NCBI RefSeq assembly: GCF_019049855.1
Contig: NZ_JAHLSY010000011.1
Span: forward strand, 1-64,000
Source of the DNA: Hydrogenophilus thiooxidans
GTDB lineage: Bacteria; Pseudomonadota; Gammaproteobacteria; Burkholderiales; Rhodocyclaceae
Length of the DNA: 64,000 nucleotides
Reading direction: 5' to 3'
The notes beneath the pieces were generated by a model, which searched no databases, was not told the origin of the DNA, and worked only from the letters and a program-made list of their open reading frames with translations. This document shows positions 53,684-62,638 of the stretch, in pieces. Within the stretch, counting starts at the first letter, position 1. Each line of letters starts with the position of its first letter. The position numbers were made by a program, and so were the translations under genes.

Positions 53684-54504
53684 CGGCTAACCTTGTCCGC
53701 GGTTTGTGTTGTGTGGCTGGGGTTCGTCTCTTTTGGGGCAGCACTGGCAAACGGGCGCATCGCTTCAAGTCCTTGCGCCACCCGAATCACTTCGCCAACG
53801 ACGATGAGCGCAGGGGGGTGGACTTCAGCTGCTTTCGCGATTGCGGGGAGCGTTGCCAACGAACCGACGATGCGCCGTTCCTGCGGCGTGGTGGCGGCTT
53901 CGATGATCGCTGCCGGTGTTTCCAGCGCACGCCCATGTGCGATGAGTTGCGCGCAGAGCTCAGGCAACGTGGAAACGCCCATGTAGAAAACGACGGTCTG
54001 TTTGGGGCGAGCCAATGCGGGCCAGTCGAGGTTGAGCTTACCGTTTTGCAAGTGGCCGGTGACGAAGAGGCAGGCTTGTGCCACACCGCGATGCGTCAGC
54101 GGCAGTGCGTTGCTCGCGGCCATGCCACAGGCCGCAGTGATGCCAGGAACGATCTCGAACGGCACGCCGGCCGCGGCAAGTGCCCATGCTTCCTCACCGC
54201 CGCGACCGAAAATCAATGGATCGCCACCCTTGAGCCGAACGATGCGCCGAGGTGCCTCTTGCCACAGGCGGACGAGGACTTGATTGATCTCTTCTTGTGG
54301 CAAGGTATGGTGCCCAGCACGTTTGCCGACGAAGATACGTTCGGCTGTGGGGGAGATCAGCGCCAGGACGCCATCGGAGACGAGGTTGTCATAGACGACC
54401 ACGTCGGCGTGCTGCAAGAGCTTTGCTGCGCGCAGCGTCAGCAACTCGGGGTCGCCTGGCCCGGCGCCAACCAGATAGACTTGCAGTGTGGGGAGATCGC
54501 TCAT
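53680..54504 (-). CDS. cobA: uroporphyrinogen-III C-methyltransferase (CobA/NirE type)
   Basis: The enzyme methylates uroporphyrinogen III twice to precorrin-2, the precursor of siroheme and so of heme d1. The 274-aa single-domain protein has V-G-A-G-P-G-D-P-E-L-L-T-L-R-A near residue 12, V-R-L-K-G-G-D-P-L-I-F-G-R-G-G-E-E near 92, and the T-H-R-G-V-A loop near 137. There is no fused oxidase/ferrochelatase domain, so it is NirE-like rather than CysG. An FNR/DNR-type box precedes it, and norQ-norD follow in the same transcript. It supplies the heme d1 pathway encoded by the divergent nir genes. Confidence 0.92.
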   Translation of the reverse strand: MSDLPTLQVYLVGAGPGDPELLTLRAAKLLQHADVVVYDNLVSDGVLALISPTAERIFVGKRAGHHTLPQEEINQVLVRLWQEAPRRIVRLKGGDPLIFGRGGEEAWALAAAGVPFEIVPGITAACGMAASNALPLTHRGVAQACLFVTGHLQNGKLNLDWPALARPKQTVVFYMGVSTLPELCAQLIAHGRALETPAAIIEAATTPQERRIVGSLATLPAIAKAAEVHPPALIVVGEVIRVAQGLEAMRPFASAAPKETNPSHTTQTADKVSR

Positions 54505-54563
54505 CGGAGAACCCTCGTTTTTCTCTCATATCGGTGTTGTACCACTGTGGTGGTTGATTCGCT

Positions 54564-54577
54564 ATGACCTGCATCAA
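54564..54577 (-). promoter_or_regulatory. FNR/DNR-type box upstream of cobA-norQ-norD
   Basis: On the minus strand the site reads TTGATGCAGGTCAT, one half perfect and the other with two changes from ATCAA. A -10-like TACAAC lies at 54541-54536, the distance expected for a class II site, about 32 bp before the cobA start. Confidence 0.5.
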
Positions 54578-54605
54578 TTTGTACATGGTTTCTTCCTTTC
54601 TTGTG

Positions 54606-55814
54606 TTATCCAGGCTGTCCATCTGGGCGGGGACGGATCAGGCGCGGGATGAAGCGGGTGAGGTAGAGCACGAAAGCACCGGCAAAAAAGAGTGCTGAAA
54701 GCCGTAAGCTCCAACCGGCCCATGCCACAGGGGCTGCGGCAAAGAGGCGGGTAGCGGTTGCGGCGCCGATGAGGAAGAAAGCAAAACGCAAACCGCGGGG
54801 TGCGCGGTTGGGGTTCCCGCCGGTGTGTCCCAACGCGGTGCGGGTGATCATGCCCAGGATCATCCAACCCATGCCGCCGACGGTGATCAGATGGAGCACT
54901 GCGCTCCGCCAGCCCGATTCGCTCCAAACCGCCAAACCGAACGCGAGAATACCCAGACCGGTTGCGGCAAAGCCAAGATGAAGCACCCAAACCATCGGGT
55001 TTTCCCAAATGCGCGGGTGGTACCAGCGGACAGAGCGTTCGAGATAGGCGACTCCGGTGGCGACGCTGAGCACAAGCACCACAAAGCGTGGCGCGTCGAA
55101 GAGGAGCGCGCAGGCGAGCGCTTCCGCGCCGAGCACGGTCAGTCCAAGCGAATAAGCAGGTGTCGGTACTTGCTCCAGCGACAATGCTCGGCTGGTAAAA
55201 AAGGAGATGACCCGCAACCCCATGAACGCGATGATCGCCGCGATCGCAAATACGCCCGCTTCCAGAAAGGTGAGCGGGTTGACCCATACAGGTGGATCAC
55301 CGAGTGAAGCGAGGAACCCCAACTCCAGTGCCCCGAACACGAGAACCAAGAGCGGAACGGGGTAATTTCGCACTTGCTGACGCTTCCAGACGCGAAACCA
55401 GAGCGTTTCAGCCGCAGCGAGCCAAAAGAGCGCCGCGGGAATTGCGATCCCCAACAGAGACGAAGAGAAAGTGGCGGCAGCTCGGGTAACGAGCCAAAGA
55501 ACAACCACCGTGCCCAAACGGAACCCGGCCAACGGCGGCAACCCAGTCCAATTGGTGACCGCAGTGTGGAGGAAACCGACAACGATCGCGCCGCCAAAAC
55601 CCCACACCATTTCGTGGCCATGCCACAGCAGGCCGGTTAGCAGGGGATCGACGCGCGATGTGGCCCCGCCAAAAGGAGGCGCGATGCCCCAACCCCACAA
55701 CAGGACATTGACCACGGCAAGCAAGCTGCCCAAGAGGTAGAACGGACGAAAGGCCATCGCGAGCCATGCCGAGAAGCTGGGCGCCGCTCGAGCGTGCATG
55801 AGTTTCGCGTTCAT
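54606..55814 (-). CDS. nnrS: NnrS family heme/copper membrane protein
   Basis: NnrS is an inner-membrane protein associated with nitric oxide metabolism and tolerance. The 402-aa protein has about twelve hydrophobic segments and the family landmarks F-R-P-F-Y-L-L-G near residue 22, W-H-G-H-E-M-V-W-G near 62, T-G-L-P-P near 88 and a late H-L-I-T-V-G-G-M-G near 295, in which the histidines are candidate metal ligands. It is divergent from nirS with the FNR/DNR-type box between them. The family is usually found in FNR/DNR/NnrR regulons. Confidence 0.92.
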   Translation of the reverse strand: MNAKLMHARAAPSFSAWLAMAFRPFYLLGSLLAVVNVLLWGWGIAPPFGGATSRVDPLLTGLLWHGHEMVWGFGGAIVVGFLHTAVTNWTGLPPLAGFRLGTVVVLWLVTRAAATFSSSLLGIAIPAALFWLAAAETLWFRVWKRQQVRNYPVPLLVLVFGALELGFLASLGDPPVWVNPLTFLEAGVFAIAAIIAFMGLRVISFFTSRALSLEQVPTPAYSLGLTVLGAEALACALLFDAPRFVVLVLSVATGVAYLERSVRWYHPRIWENPMVWVLHLGFAATGLGILAFGLAVWSESGWRSAVLHLITVGGMGWMILGMITRTALGHTGGNPNRAPRGLRFAFFLIGAATATRLFAAAPVAWAGWSLRLSALFFAGAFVLYLTRFIPRLIRPRPDGQPG

Positions 55815-55904
55815 GCGTCTCCTTTGCAGAAAAGTGTCGGTTCAATATTATGACGCAGCTGCTCCTCCCCTGCCTTGAGCTGCATTAGTTTTACCAAAAC
55901 CTGA

Positions 55905-57722
<1,818 letters not shown>

Positions 57723-57735
57723 GCGGTTATGCGCG

Positions 57736-58104
57736 ATGGTGACGAAGCAAAGCAATTTGGCTATCGTGCATTTTGCTGCGCTGGCCATCGCGCTGCTCGC
57801 ACTGCCTATTGCGAACGCCGGTGCGGGCGATGTGATCTCGCCCGCGCCCACATTTGAGCGCCAGCGCGCGATCGTCCATCTGGTGCGCCAGGACTGTGGC
57901 GCGTGTCACGGAATGACCTTGCAGGGCGGATTAGGGCCGCCGTTGACGCCCGAAGCGTTGGCGGAAAAGCCAGAAGAGGGTCTGGTGGCGACGATCCGCC
58001 AGGGTCGCCCAGGAACTCCAATGCCACCTTTTGCCCCTTTTCTTTCTGAGGATGAAGCGAGATGGATCGTCGAACGCCTGAAGCAGGGCTTTTCCAGCGA
58101 ATGA
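57736..58104 (+). CDS. nirC: c-type cytochrome NirC (cytochrome c55x type)
   Basis: A 122-aa exported monoheme cytochrome. It has an N-terminal signal (A-L-A-I-A-L-L-A-L-P-I-A-N-A) and heme motif C-G-A-C-H at 54-58, with a distal methionine candidate in G-T-P-M-P-P near 95. NirC is encoded between nirS and nirF in many denitrifiers. It can pass electrons to NirS and is linked to heme d1 insertion. It begins 13 bp after the nirS stop and overlaps nirF as ATGA. Confidence 0.88.
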   Translation: MVTKQSNLAIVHFAALAIALLALPIANAGAGDVISPAPTFERQRAIVHLVRQDCGACHGMTLQGGLGPPLTPEALAEKPEEGLVATIRQGRPGTPMPPFAPFLSEDEARWIVERLKQGFSSE

Positions 58105-59318
58105 AACGGGTTGCCCTATGCCTGCAAGTAACCCTTTTGTTTTTCGGGAGTGCTGTTGCGGCACACGCGCACGAACCAGTGGGGCACGATGCGGTCGGTG
58201 CGACGGTTTCGGCGTTACCCACTGGGGATCTTGGCGTCGTGATCGAACGTGCAACCGGCAGTGTATTGTTGGTGGCGCATTCACAACCCCGCATCATCAA
58301 GCGTCTGGAAGGATTGGGCGATCTTTCGCACGCTTCGGTGGTCTTCTCCCGTGATCAACGCTATGCCTATCTTTTTGGCCGTGACGGTGCGCTCACGCAG
58401 ATCGACCTTCTGACGCAGCAGGTCAAGAAACGGGTCGCGCAAGCAACAAACAGCATCGGCGGCGCGGTTTCCAGTGACGGCAAACTGGTGGTGGCGCAGA
58501 ATTATGCGCCAGGGGGCATCAAAGCGTTCGACGCCGGAACGTTGGCGTTGGTTGCCGAGATTCCCGCGCTACCCGGCGCCAACGGGCAACCGTCGAAAGT
58601 GGTCGGCCTAGCCGATCTGCCCGGTCGACGTTTCGCTTATGCGCTCTTCGATGCCAACGCGCTCTGTTTGACCGATTTTTCCAACTTGGCGCAACCGGAA
58701 ACCCAATGCCACCTTGCGGGAAAACAGCCGTACGACGGCTTGGTTTCCAACGACGGTCGCTTCTATCTGGCCGGATTGTTCGGTGAAGACGGTATTGCCT
58801 TCTACGACGATCTCTACCCGGAACGGGGCGTGCACAAGATCCTTGCGGGGTATGGCCGCGGCGAACAGCCGTTACCGGTTTATAAGATGCCCCACCTTCG
58901 CGGTTGGGCGATCGCTGGCGATCTCGCGTTTTTACCGGCGATTGGTCGGCACGAGGTGTTGGTAGTTGATACCCGCACTTGGCAGGAGGTCGGCCGCGTA
59001 GCTGTCAAAGGTCAACCCGTTTTCGCGGTTGCGCGTCCGGACGGACGTGAAGTTTGGGTCAATTTTGCTTTTCCCGATAATGGTTGGGTCCAGGTGATCG
59101 ACCGCAAGACGCTTGCAGTAACCCATACCTTTTCGCCGGGAGCGGCGGTGCTTCATCTCGAGTTTACGCCAAAGGGTGATCAAGTTTGGGTCTCGGCACG
59201 TGACAGCAACGCGGTGGTGGTTTATGACACCGCGACCAAAACAGAGGTTGCGCGGCTTCCTGCCCATGCGCCGAGTGGGATCTTCTTCACCTATCGCGCT
59301 GCGTTGTTCGGGCGCTGA
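58101..59318 (+). CDS. nirF: heme d1 biosynthesis protein NirF
   Basis: NirF is a periplasmic d1-propeller-like protein required late in heme d1 synthesis; it acts as a dehydrogenase on a side chain in the accepted pathway. The 405-aa precursor begins with a signal peptide (V-A-L-C-L-Q-V-T-L-L-F-F-G-S-A). The rest resembles the NirS d1 domain without a heme c domain: A-Y-L-F-G-R-D-G near 95, Q-N-Y-A-P-G-G-I-K near 134, D-G-L-V-S-N-D-G-R near 213 and F-V-I-D/W-V-N-F-A-F near 315. Length is as expected (about 390-400). Confidence 0.92.
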   Translation: MKRVALCLQVTLLFFGSAVAAHAHEPVGHDAVGATVSALPTGDLGVVIERATGSVLLVAHSQPRIIKRLEGLGDLSHASVVFSRDQRYAYLFGRDGALTQIDLLTQQVKKRVAQATNSIGGAVSSDGKLVVAQNYAPGGIKAFDAGTLALVAEIPALPGANGQPSKVVGLADLPGRRFAYALFDANALCLTDFSNLAQPETQCHLAGKQPYDGLVSNDGRFYLAGLFGEDGIAFYDDLYPERGVHKILAGYGRGEQPLPVYKMPHLRGWAIAGDLAFLPAIGRHEVLVVDTRTWQEVGRVAVKGQPVFAVARPDGREVWVNFAFPDNGWVQVIDRKTLAVTHTFSPGAAVLHLEFTPKGDQVWVSARDSNAVVVYDTATKTEVARLPAHAPSGIFFTYRAALFGR

Positions 59319-59322
59319 AGGA

Positions 59323-60348
59323 ATGGGTGGGGTAGAGGTGGATCCGTTCGACGCTTCCTGGACGCTGCACCTTGTCAATGCGTGGCAGCGTGGCTTTCCG
59401 CTGGTTTCGTGGCCATTTGCCGAAATCGCGAAAGCGTACGATGCGTCGGAAGCCAAGGTGCGTTCCGCTTTTTGCGATGCGAAAGCGAAGGGATGGATCG
59501 ATCGGATCGGCCCGGTTTGGGCGCCGCGGACTGTCGGATGGAGCACCCTTGCTGCAGCCTCCGTTCCAGCCGAGCGGCTGCACGAAGCGGGTTCGATCAT
59601 CGCGCACTACCCGGAAATCAACCACAACTACGCCCGGAGCGGCGCCGAACTCAACCTCTGGTTCGTATTGACTGCACCCAACGAAAGCGCGGGACGGTCC
59701 CTTTTGACAACCCTCAGTCAGCAGATCGACGCTCCGATCTATCCCTTTCCGCTGGTACGCGAATACCACATCGACCTAGGGTTCGACCTTGCCCAAGGAC
59801 GCAAGACTTCAGCGCGGGAGCGTCTCCCCAAAACGCCTTGTGACCGCTGGCGCACGCAGACATTGTCCGGTCGGGAACGCCAATTGTTTGCGCTGCTCAG
59901 TGACGGATTGCCGCTCGTTCCCCAACCCTATCGGCAGATCGCCGAGCAATGCGGATGGGCGGAAAGCAAGGTGCTGCAGCAAATTGCGCATTGGCTCGCC
60001 GAAGGGACGATGCGCCGTTTTGGTGCGGTGGTTCGCCATCGGGCGTTGGGGTGGACGGCCAATGCAATGGCGGTTTGGGCCGTGCCGCCTGCTTTGGTGG
60101 ACGAACTGGGGGTGCAACTGGCCGCAGAGCCGGAAGTGCATCTCTGCTATCGACGCGAACCGGTGCCCGAAGTCTGGCCTTATACACTCTATGCGATGGT
60201 CCACGGCAGCGATCCGACCCATGTCGCGCAAGTGGTCGCAGCGATCCAGCACCGCTTGGCACTCGACCGTTTTCCCCATCGACTGCTCTTCAGCACCCAC
60301 TGCTTCAAACAGACCGGAGCGCGCTATGTCCGCCACCGCGCCGCATGA
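59323..60348 (+). CDS. siroheme decarboxylase, fused double AsnC/Lrp-like domain (NirD/NirL/NirG/NirH type)
   Basis: The protein removes acetate carboxyl groups from siroheme to give didecarboxysiroheme in heme d1 synthesis. Its 341 aa contain two tandem Lrp/AsnC-like units. The first (about 1-165) has H-N-Y-A-R-S-G-A-E-L-N-L-W-F-V. The second (about 185-335) has R-R-F-G-A-V-V-R-H, then A-M-A-V-W-A-V-P and H-L-C-Y-R-R-E-P-V-P-E-V-W-P-Y. In Pseudomonas these units are four separate small genes. I cannot tell from sequence alone which of NirD, L, G, H each half equals. The start is ATG 59323, five bases after nirF; a GTG at 59338 is also possible. Confidence 0.88.
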   Translation: MGGVEVDPFDASWTLHLVNAWQRGFPLVSWPFAEIAKAYDASEAKVRSAFCDAKAKGWIDRIGPVWAPRTVGWSTLAAASVPAERLHEAGSIIAHYPEINHNYARSGAELNLWFVLTAPNESAGRSLLTTLSQQIDAPIYPFPLVREYHIDLGFDLAQGRKTSARERLPKTPCDRWRTQTLSGRERQLFALLSDGLPLVPQPYRQIAEQCGWAESKVLQQIAHWLAEGTMRRFGAVVRHRALGWTANAMAVWAVPPALVDELGVQLAAEPEVHLCYRREPVPEVWPYTLYAMVHGSDPTHVAQVVAAIQHRLALDRFPHRLLFSTHCFKQTGARYVRHRAA

Positions 60349-61408
60349 GCTGAGCGAACGAGAGCGACTCCTTCTTTGGGCGCTTCAAGATCATCTGCCT
60401 TTGGCAAAACGCCCCTTTGCGCGTTGGGCAGAATGGCTGGGGGTGCCAGAAAGGGTGATCGCCGCGCAGATTGCCCAATGGTTGCAGAAGGGGCTGATTA
60501 CCCGTTTTGGCCCGTTCATCCAGGTCGAACGCAGCGGTGGCGCGTTCGTCCTCGCGGCGGTTGCCGCGCCTGAATCGGCGCTGGAGCAGACGATTGCGGC
60601 GATCAATGCGTTTCCCGAAGTGGCCCACCACTATCTGCGCACCCATTCACTCAACTGTTGGTTCGTGATCGCGTGTGAAAACGAGCACGCGGTGAAGGGG
60701 GTTGCGCGGGCGATCGAGCAGGCAACTGGATATCGGGTTTGGCTCTTCCCCAAAGAGCGCGAATATTTCGTCCGTTTGCGTTTGCTGCCGTGGACGCCGG
60801 AAACGGCCCCTGACGAGGAGACGCTGGCGAACTGCTCGGGACTCCTGGCGCAAACGCGGCCAGCAGAACCCTCGGAAACGTCCAAAGCGGAAGGGATCGT
60901 GCCGTGTCCCTTGACGGCACGCGAACGGGCGCTGCTCATCGCGACGCAAGCCGGGTTACCGTGTGTCGTCGATCCGTTTTGCACCGTTGCTGCCCACCTG
61001 GGGTGGCGCGAAAACGAGGTGATCGACACCTTTTCCGCGCTGATGGCACGCGGCGTGGTTCGACGTCTGGGCGTCGCGGTCAATCATTACGCACTGGGTT
61101 ATCGTGCGAATGCGATGTGTGTCTGGGATGTTGCCGACGCAGCAGTGGATGCGGTCGGATCCTGGCTGGCGGCAACCGGTGCGGTCAGCCATTGTTACCG
61201 GCGACCGCGCCATCTGCCCCATTGGCGCTTCAATCTCTTTGCAATGTTGCACGGTCGCACGCAGGATGAAGTGGAAGCGCAACGTGCCCAACTGATCGAG
61301 GCCTGTCACGAGCGTTTTCCCCGGGCGCTCGCCGCGCACGATGCGCTCTATTCGACACGGATTCTGAAAAAAAGCGGCGTTCGCCTGCGCCCAACAGCGA
61401 TCGCGTAA
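60326..61408 (+). CDS. siroheme decarboxylase, second fused double AsnC/Lrp-like domain protein
   Basis: A 360-aa protein of the same double-unit layout as its neighbour. The first unit (about 1-155) has T-R-F-G-P-F-I and H-H-Y-L-R-T-H-S-L-N-C-W-F-V. A linker of about 35 residues follows. The second unit (about 195-350) has R-R-L-G-V-A-V-N-H-Y-A-L-G-Y-R-A-N-A-M and S-H-C-Y-R-R-P-R-H-L-P-H-W-R-F-N-L-F. It presumably forms the decarboxylase complex with the preceding protein. The start is ATG 60326 with GGAG 7 bases upstream, inside the end of the preceding gene by 23 bp. It is followed by nirJ. Confidence 0.88.
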   Translation: MSATAPHELSERERLLLWALQDHLPLAKRPFARWAEWLGVPERVIAAQIAQWLQKGLITRFGPFIQVERSGGAFVLAAVAAPESALEQTIAAINAFPEVAHHYLRTHSLNCWFVIACENEHAVKGVARAIEQATGYRVWLFPKEREYFVRLRLLPWTPETAPDEETLANCSGLLAQTRPAEPSETSKAEGIVPCPLTARERALLIATQAGLPCVVDPFCTVAAHLGWRENEVIDTFSALMARGVVRRLGVAVNHYALGYRANAMCVWDVADAAVDAVGSWLAATGAVSHCYRRPRHLPHWRFNLFAMLHGRTQDEVEAQRAQLIEACHERFPRALAAHDALYSTRILKKSGVRLRPTAIA

Positions 61409-61429
61409 CACTGCCCCAAGGAGCCCAAA

Positions 61430-62626
61430 ATGTTTCGCATTTCCGCTTTCATTGCTGAACTCTTCGAACCGACACCCGTTCGGGAGCGCCGTCGCTTGCC
61501 TGGGCCCGTCGTGATCTGGAACCTCATCCGCCGCTGTAATTTGTTGTGTGCCCACTGTTATTCGCTCTCGGCCGACACCGATTTTCGCGGCGAACTGACC
61601 ACGGAAGAGGCGCTGGCGGTGATCGATGACTTGGCGGCGATGCGTGTTCCGGCGTTGATTCTTTCCGGCGGGGAACCGCTTTTGCGTCCCGATCTCTTTC
61701 TCCTGGCCGATTATGCCAAGGAGAAAGGGCTCTACACAGCGCTTTCTACCAACGGGACGTTGATCGACGACGCGATGGCCGAGCAGATAGCCGCGACCCA
61801 TTTCGATTATGTCGGCATCAGCCTCGATGGCATGGGAGAGACGCATGACCGATTTCGGCGCAAAGTAGGAGCGTTCGAAGCGTCGCAACGAGCGCTCTTG
61901 GCCTTGAGCGACCTGGGGGTGAAGGTGGGGGTGCGCTTTACGATGACCGAGGAGAACGCGCACGATTTCGTCCCCTTGCTCGATTGGGTTGCCGAGGCGG
62001 AGATTCCCCGCTTTTATTTCTCACACCTCAATTACGCCGGGCGAGGCAAAAAGAATCGCGGGCGTGATGCAGTTGCTCAAACGACGCGCCACGCGCTTAC
62101 GACCCTTTTTGAGCGCGCGCTTGCCGATTATCGCGCCGGAACGGGCCGGGAGTACACCACGGGCAACCACGATGCCGACGGTCCGTTCTTTCTCTTGTGG
62201 GTGCAGGACCATTTTCCCGAACGTGCCGAGCATATCGCAGCAAAGCTGCGTCAGTGGGGAGGAAACGCAAGCGGCGAAAACATTGCCAATATCGATAACC
62301 TGGGTAATGTCCATCCCGATACGATGTGGTGGCACGTTACGCTGGGCAATGTGCGCCATCGCCCATTCTCAGCGATTTGGCGCGATGAAACCCATCCGTT
62401 GCTTGCAGCATTGCGTCGCTATCCGCGCGCCGTGAGCGGGCGGTGTGGTGTGTGTCGTTATTTGTCGCTTTGTAACGGTAGCTCCCGGGTTCGCGCCGAA
62501 ATGGCCGCTGGTGACCTCTGGAGCGAAGACCCCGCATGCTATCTGAGCGACGAGGAGGTGGGGGGGACTCCTGGCCAGGTTGAAGTTGCAACGCAGTCCA
62601 AAACCGCCGAGATCTTGACGCTGTAA
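61430..62626 (+). CDS. nirJ: heme d1 biosynthesis radical SAM protein NirJ
   Basis: NirJ replaces the propionate side chains of the didecarboxysiroheme ring in heme d1 synthesis. The 398-aa protein has the radical SAM cluster C-N-L-L-C-A-H-C at residues 36-43, the S-A-M-binding S-G-G-E-P-L-L-R near 80, and a C-terminal SPASM-like region with C-G-V-C, L-C-N-G and a later cysteine in D-P-A-C-Y. The organisation and length match NirJ. It begins 21 bp after the second decarboxylase gene. Confidence 0.93.
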   Translation: MFRISAFIAELFEPTPVRERRRLPGPVVIWNLIRRCNLLCAHCYSLSADTDFRGELTTEEALAVIDDLAAMRVPALILSGGEPLLRPDLFLLADYAKEKGLYTALSTNGTLIDDAMAEQIAATHFDYVGISLDGMGETHDRFRRKVGAFEASQRALLALSDLGVKVGVRFTMTEENAHDFVPLLDWVAEAEIPRFYFSHLNYAGRGKKNRGRDAVAQTTRHALTTLFERALADYRAGTGREYTTGNHDADGPFFLLWVQDHFPERAEHIAAKLRQWGGNASGENIANIDNLGNVHPDTMWWHVTLGNVRHRPFSAIWRDETHPLLAALRRYPRAVSGRCGVCRYLSLCNGSSRVRAEMAAGDLWSEDPACYLSDEEVGGTPGQVEVATQSKTAEILTL

Positions 62627-62638
62627 GGGGCGAATTCG

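Noticed and set aside
54389-54622. A 77-codon minus-strand frame with a good ribosome site before ATG 54586
   Set aside because: It overlaps the cobA start in another frame and covers the FNR/DNR-type box; the sequence past the first ~30 codons is plainly an out-of-frame reading of cobA. A leader peptide is possible but not supported.
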